Positions 61,830 through 64,000 of a stretch of 64,000 nt of DNA are shown piece after piece. Under the pieces are notes generated by a model. The model had not been told where the DNA came from, ran no database searches, and was given only the letters and a program-made list of their open reading frames with translations. Where the stretch lies: NCBI RefSeq assembly GCF_033110285.1, contig NZ_CP136995.1:2976001-3040000 (forward strand). Direction: 5' to 3'. How positions within the stretch are numbered: position 1 is the stretch's first letter; every line of letters starts with the position of its first letter. Source of the stretch: Ottowia sp. SB7-C50. GTDB taxonomy: Bacteria > Pseudomonadota > Gammaproteobacteria > Burkholderiales > Burkholderiaceae_C. Both the position numbers and the translations under genes were made by a program.

Positions 61830-63485
61830 ATGAACGGATTGATGATGGATCGGCCCCTGCTGATCTCCAGCCTGCTCGTGCACGCCGAAGGCCAGCACGG
61901 TGAGCGCGAAATCGTCTCGCGCCGCGTCGAAGGCGACATTCACCGCATGACCTACAAGGATCTCGGCCGGCGCGCACGCCAACTGGCGCGCGCCGTCGCG
62001 GCCCTGGGCGTCAAGCCGGGCGACCGCGTCGGCACGCTGGCCTGGAACGGCCACCGCCACCTGGAGCTGTACTACGCCGTGTCCGGCTCGGGCGCCGTGC
62101 TGCACACGCTCAACCCGCGCCTGCACCCCGACCAGCTGACCTGGATCGCCGACCACGCCGAAGACCAGGTGCTGTTCTTCGACCTCACCTTCCTGCCGCT
62201 GATCGAGGCCATTGCCTCGCGCGTGAAGACGGTGCGCCACTTCGTCGCCATGACGGACCGCGCGCACATGCCGGAGACGACCAAGATTCCCAACCTGCTG
62301 TGCTACGAAGAACTGGTGGCGGCCCAGCCCGACGACTTCGTCTGGCCCGAGTTCGATGAGCGCACGGCGTCGTCGCTGTGCTACACGTCGGGCACCACGG
62401 GCAACCCCAAGGGCGTGCTCTACAGTCACCGCTCGACGCTGCTGCACACCTTTGCCGCCGCGCTGCACGATGCGCTCGACGTATCGTCGGCCGACACCAT
62501 CCTGCCCGTCGTGCCCATGTTCCACGTCAACGCCTGGGGCCTGCCTTATGTCGCGTGCATGGTGGGCGCCAAGCTGGTGTTTCCCGGCCCGGCGCTCGAC
62601 GGCAAGTCGCTGCACGACTTGTTCGAGGCCGAAGGCGTCACCGTCTCGGCCGGCGTGCCGACGGTGTGGCAGGGGCTGCTCACGCACGTTGAAGGCAACA
62701 ACTTGAAGTTCTCCACCATGCGCCGCACCATCATTGGCGGCTCGGCCTGCCCTCCCGCCATGATGGACGCCTTCCAGCAGCGCCACGACGTCAAGGTGCT
62801 GCACGCCTGGGGCATGACCGAAACCAGCCCCGTGGGCACCACCGCCGCACTCAAGCCTGTGCACGCCAGCCTCGACGCCGACCAGCGCCGCGCACTGCAA
62901 CTCAAGCAGGGGCGCACCGTCTTCGGTGTCGAGATGAAGATCGTTGACGTCAACGGCCAGCCGCTGCCGCACGACGGCAAGACCTCGGGCGAGCTCATGG
63001 TGCGCGGGCCCTGGATCGCCTCGGGCTACTTCAAGGGCGAGGCGCAAGGCGCGCTGGTCGATGGCTGGTTCCCGACCGGCGACGTCGCCACCATCGACGC
63101 CGACGGCTTCATGAACATCACCGACCGCAGCAAAGACGTCATCAAGTCCGGCGGCGAATGGATCGGCTCCATCGACCTGGAGAACATCGCCATGGCGCAC
63201 CCGGCGGTCGCCATGGCCGCCTGCATCGCGGCGCGCCACCCCAAGTGGGACGAGCGGCCGCTGCTGATCGTCGTCAAGAAGCCCGGGGCCGAAGTCACGC
63301 GCGATGAACTGCTCCAGTTCTACGAAGGCAAGATCGCCCGCTGGTGGACGCCCGACGACGTCATCTTCGTCGACAGCATCCCGCTGGGCGCCACCGGCAA
63401 GATGCAAAAGAGCCTGTTGCGCGACGCGTACCAGGACCACCTGATCGCATCCGACAAGGTCCCCTCATCGAAGGAAGCCGCATGA
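61830..63485 (+). CDS. AMP-forming acyl-CoA ligase, DmdB/medium-chain type
   Basis: This 551-residue adenylate-forming ligase has the AMP-binding P-loop [17 protein letters not shown], the A5-type [28 protein letters not shown] and the catalytic Lys region [13 protein letters not shown]. The N-terminus ([20 protein letters not shown]) and overall length are typical of medium-chain acyl-CoA ligases and of DmdB, which activates methylmercaptopropionate in DMSP breakdown. The substrate in this operon is unknown. The stop overlaps the next gene start (ATGA), so they are translationally coupled. CAGGAGA precedes the start. Confidence 0.9.
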   Translation: MNGLMMDRPLLISSLLVHAEGQHGEREIVSRRVEGDIHRMTYKDLGRRARQLARAVAALGVKPGDRVGTLAWNGHRHLELYYAVSGSGAVLHTLNPRLHPDQLTWIADHAEDQVLFFDLTFLPLIEAIASRVKTVRHFVAMTDRAHMPETTKIPNLLCYEELVAAQPDDFVWPEFDERTASSLCYTSGTTGNPKGVLYSHRSTLLHTFAAALHDALDVSSADTILPVVPMFHVNAWGLPYVACMVGAKLVFPGPALDGKSLHDLFEAEGVTVSAGVPTVWQGLLTHVEGNNLKFSTMRRTIIGGSACPPAMMDAFQQRHDVKVLHAWGMTETSPVGTTAALKPVHASLDADQRRALQLKQGRTVFGVEMKIVDVNGQPLPHDGKTSGELMVRGPWIASGYFKGEAQGALVDGWFPTGDVATIDADGFMNITDRSKDVIKSGGEWIGSIDLENIAMAHPAVAMAACIAARHPKWDERPLLIVVKKPGAEVTRDELLQFYEGKIARWWTPDDVIFVDSIPLGATGKMQKSLLRDAYQDHLIASDKVPSSKEAA

Positions 63486-64000
63486 GCAAGGTCATCATCA
63501 CCTGCGCGGTGACGGGTGCTATCCACACGCCGTCGATGTCGCCCTACCTGCCGGTGACGCCGGAAGAAATCATCGAGGCCTCGGTGGGCGCGGCCGAAGC
63601 GGGCGCCGCCATCATCCACCTGCACGCGCGCGACCCCGTGGACGGCCGGCCTGACCAGACGCCGGAAGCCTTCGGGCGCTTTCTGCCGCAGATCAAGTCA
63701 CGCACCGACGCGGTGCTGAACCTGACCAGCGGCGGCTCGCCCTACATGCCGATCGAGGTGCGCATCAAGCCGGTGGCGCACTTTGCGCCGGAAGTGGCCT
63801 CGCTCAACGTCGGCTCCATGAACTTCGCGCTGTTTCCCATGCTGGATCGCTTCAAGGAGTTCAAGCACGCCTGGGAGCGCGAGGCGCTGGAAGGCAGCCG
63901 CGACCTGGTGTTCCGCAACTCGTTCAAGGAGATCGAGTACGCCATGGCCCAGTGCGCCAGCACCGACACGCGCTTCGAGTTCGAGTGCTACGACACTTCG
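63482..64000 (+). CDS. Beta-keto acid cleavage enzyme (BKACE), second copy, partial
   Basis: This gene is cut by the right edge after 173 codons. It begins [20 protein letters not shown] and has His46 and His48 (IIHLHARDPVDG), the pair that in characterised Kce binds zinc. It also has VLNLTSGGSPYMPIEVRIKP and NVGSMNFALFPM. It belongs to the same BKACE family as the gene at 57591 but is clearly a different paralogue. The start overlaps the acyl-CoA ligase stop by four bases (ATGA), so the operon continues past the window. Confidence 0.9.
   Translation, partial: MSKVIITCAVTGAIHTPSMSPYLPVTPEEIIEASVGAAEAGAAIIHLHARDPVDGRPDQTPEAFGRFLPQIKSRTDAVLNLTSGGSPYMPIEVRIKPVAHFAPEVASLNVGSMNFALFPMLDRFKEFKHAWEREALEGSRDLVFRNSFKEIEYAMAQCASTDTRFEFECYDTS

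Overview
The window is high-GC chromosomal DNA of a betaproteobacterium, most likely a member of the Comamonadaceae (Burkholderiales). The evidence is the system II (ResB/CcsB) cytochrome c maturation genes, a Bug-type orphan solute receptor, a trimeric-type porin, a B12-dependent ribonucleotide reductase, and a dense set of short dispersed repeats. These repeats include an AT-rich element with core GCTAT-N6/7-ATAGC that recurs at least fifteen times between and inside genes. No rRNA, tRNA, CRISPR array, prophage or insertion sequence was seen. The assignment rests on gene content and sequence style only.

Layout. 1-4750 (minus strand): start of the TAT-exported methionine sulfoxide reductase MsrP (cut by the left edge), ccsB, resB and a dihaem cytochrome c4, with an FNR-like box ahead of resB. 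4852-13768: mixed housekeeping genes (EngB GTPase, DUF488, alpha/beta hydrolase, GlmU, a DUF6803-like membrane protein with a small His/Cys-rich exported protein, Crp/Fnr and TetR regulators, tRNA nucleotidyltransferase Cca, SRPBCC protein, RRM protein). 13853-19244 (minus): infA with a small conserved-looking ORF and a long leader, GST, MgtC-like protein, NDUFA9-like SDR, lytic transglycosylase Slt. 19254-24982: 5-formyl-THF cyclo-ligase, PPK2, a 29-residue membrane protein with its own strong promoter, lipoprotein RidA, methyltransferase, DUF3237, a LysR/DUF2917 divergent pair. 25427-32515: malic enzyme MaeB, a fused ADP-forming acyl-CoA synthetase/acetyltransferase, MltB. 32623-42642: porin, GspF, 5'-nucleotidase, EF-hand protein, the exported DUF1800/DUF1501 pair, an outer-membrane-like protein and an SbmA/YddA-type ABC transporter. 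42667-53622: QueC, nitroreductase, NnrS, a frameshifted lipoprotein, NrdJ interrupted by an intein, SdaA, an exported hypothetical protein and MiaB. 53642-64000 (all plus): a MalT-type LuxR regulator followed by a probable catabolic operon (TauD-like dioxygenase, two beta-keto acid cleavage enzymes, Bug receptor, quinone oxidoreductase, YeiH-type exporter, acyl-CoA ligase) that runs off the right edge.

Most notable points: (1) the 374-residue homing-endonuclease intein inserted directly before the catalytic thiyl-radical Cys of class II ribonucleotide reductase, with an unusual Gly-Gln C-terminus; (2) the dispersed AT-hairpin element, copies of which sit in frame inside glmU, cca, an ABC transporter gene and a DUF1800 gene and supply stop codons to others; (3) the regulator-linked catabolic cluster at the right end, whose substrate is unknown; (4) a tiny membrane-protein gene with a near-consensus promoter and an operator-like palindrome; (5) two single-base homopolymer frameshifts that need read-level checking.
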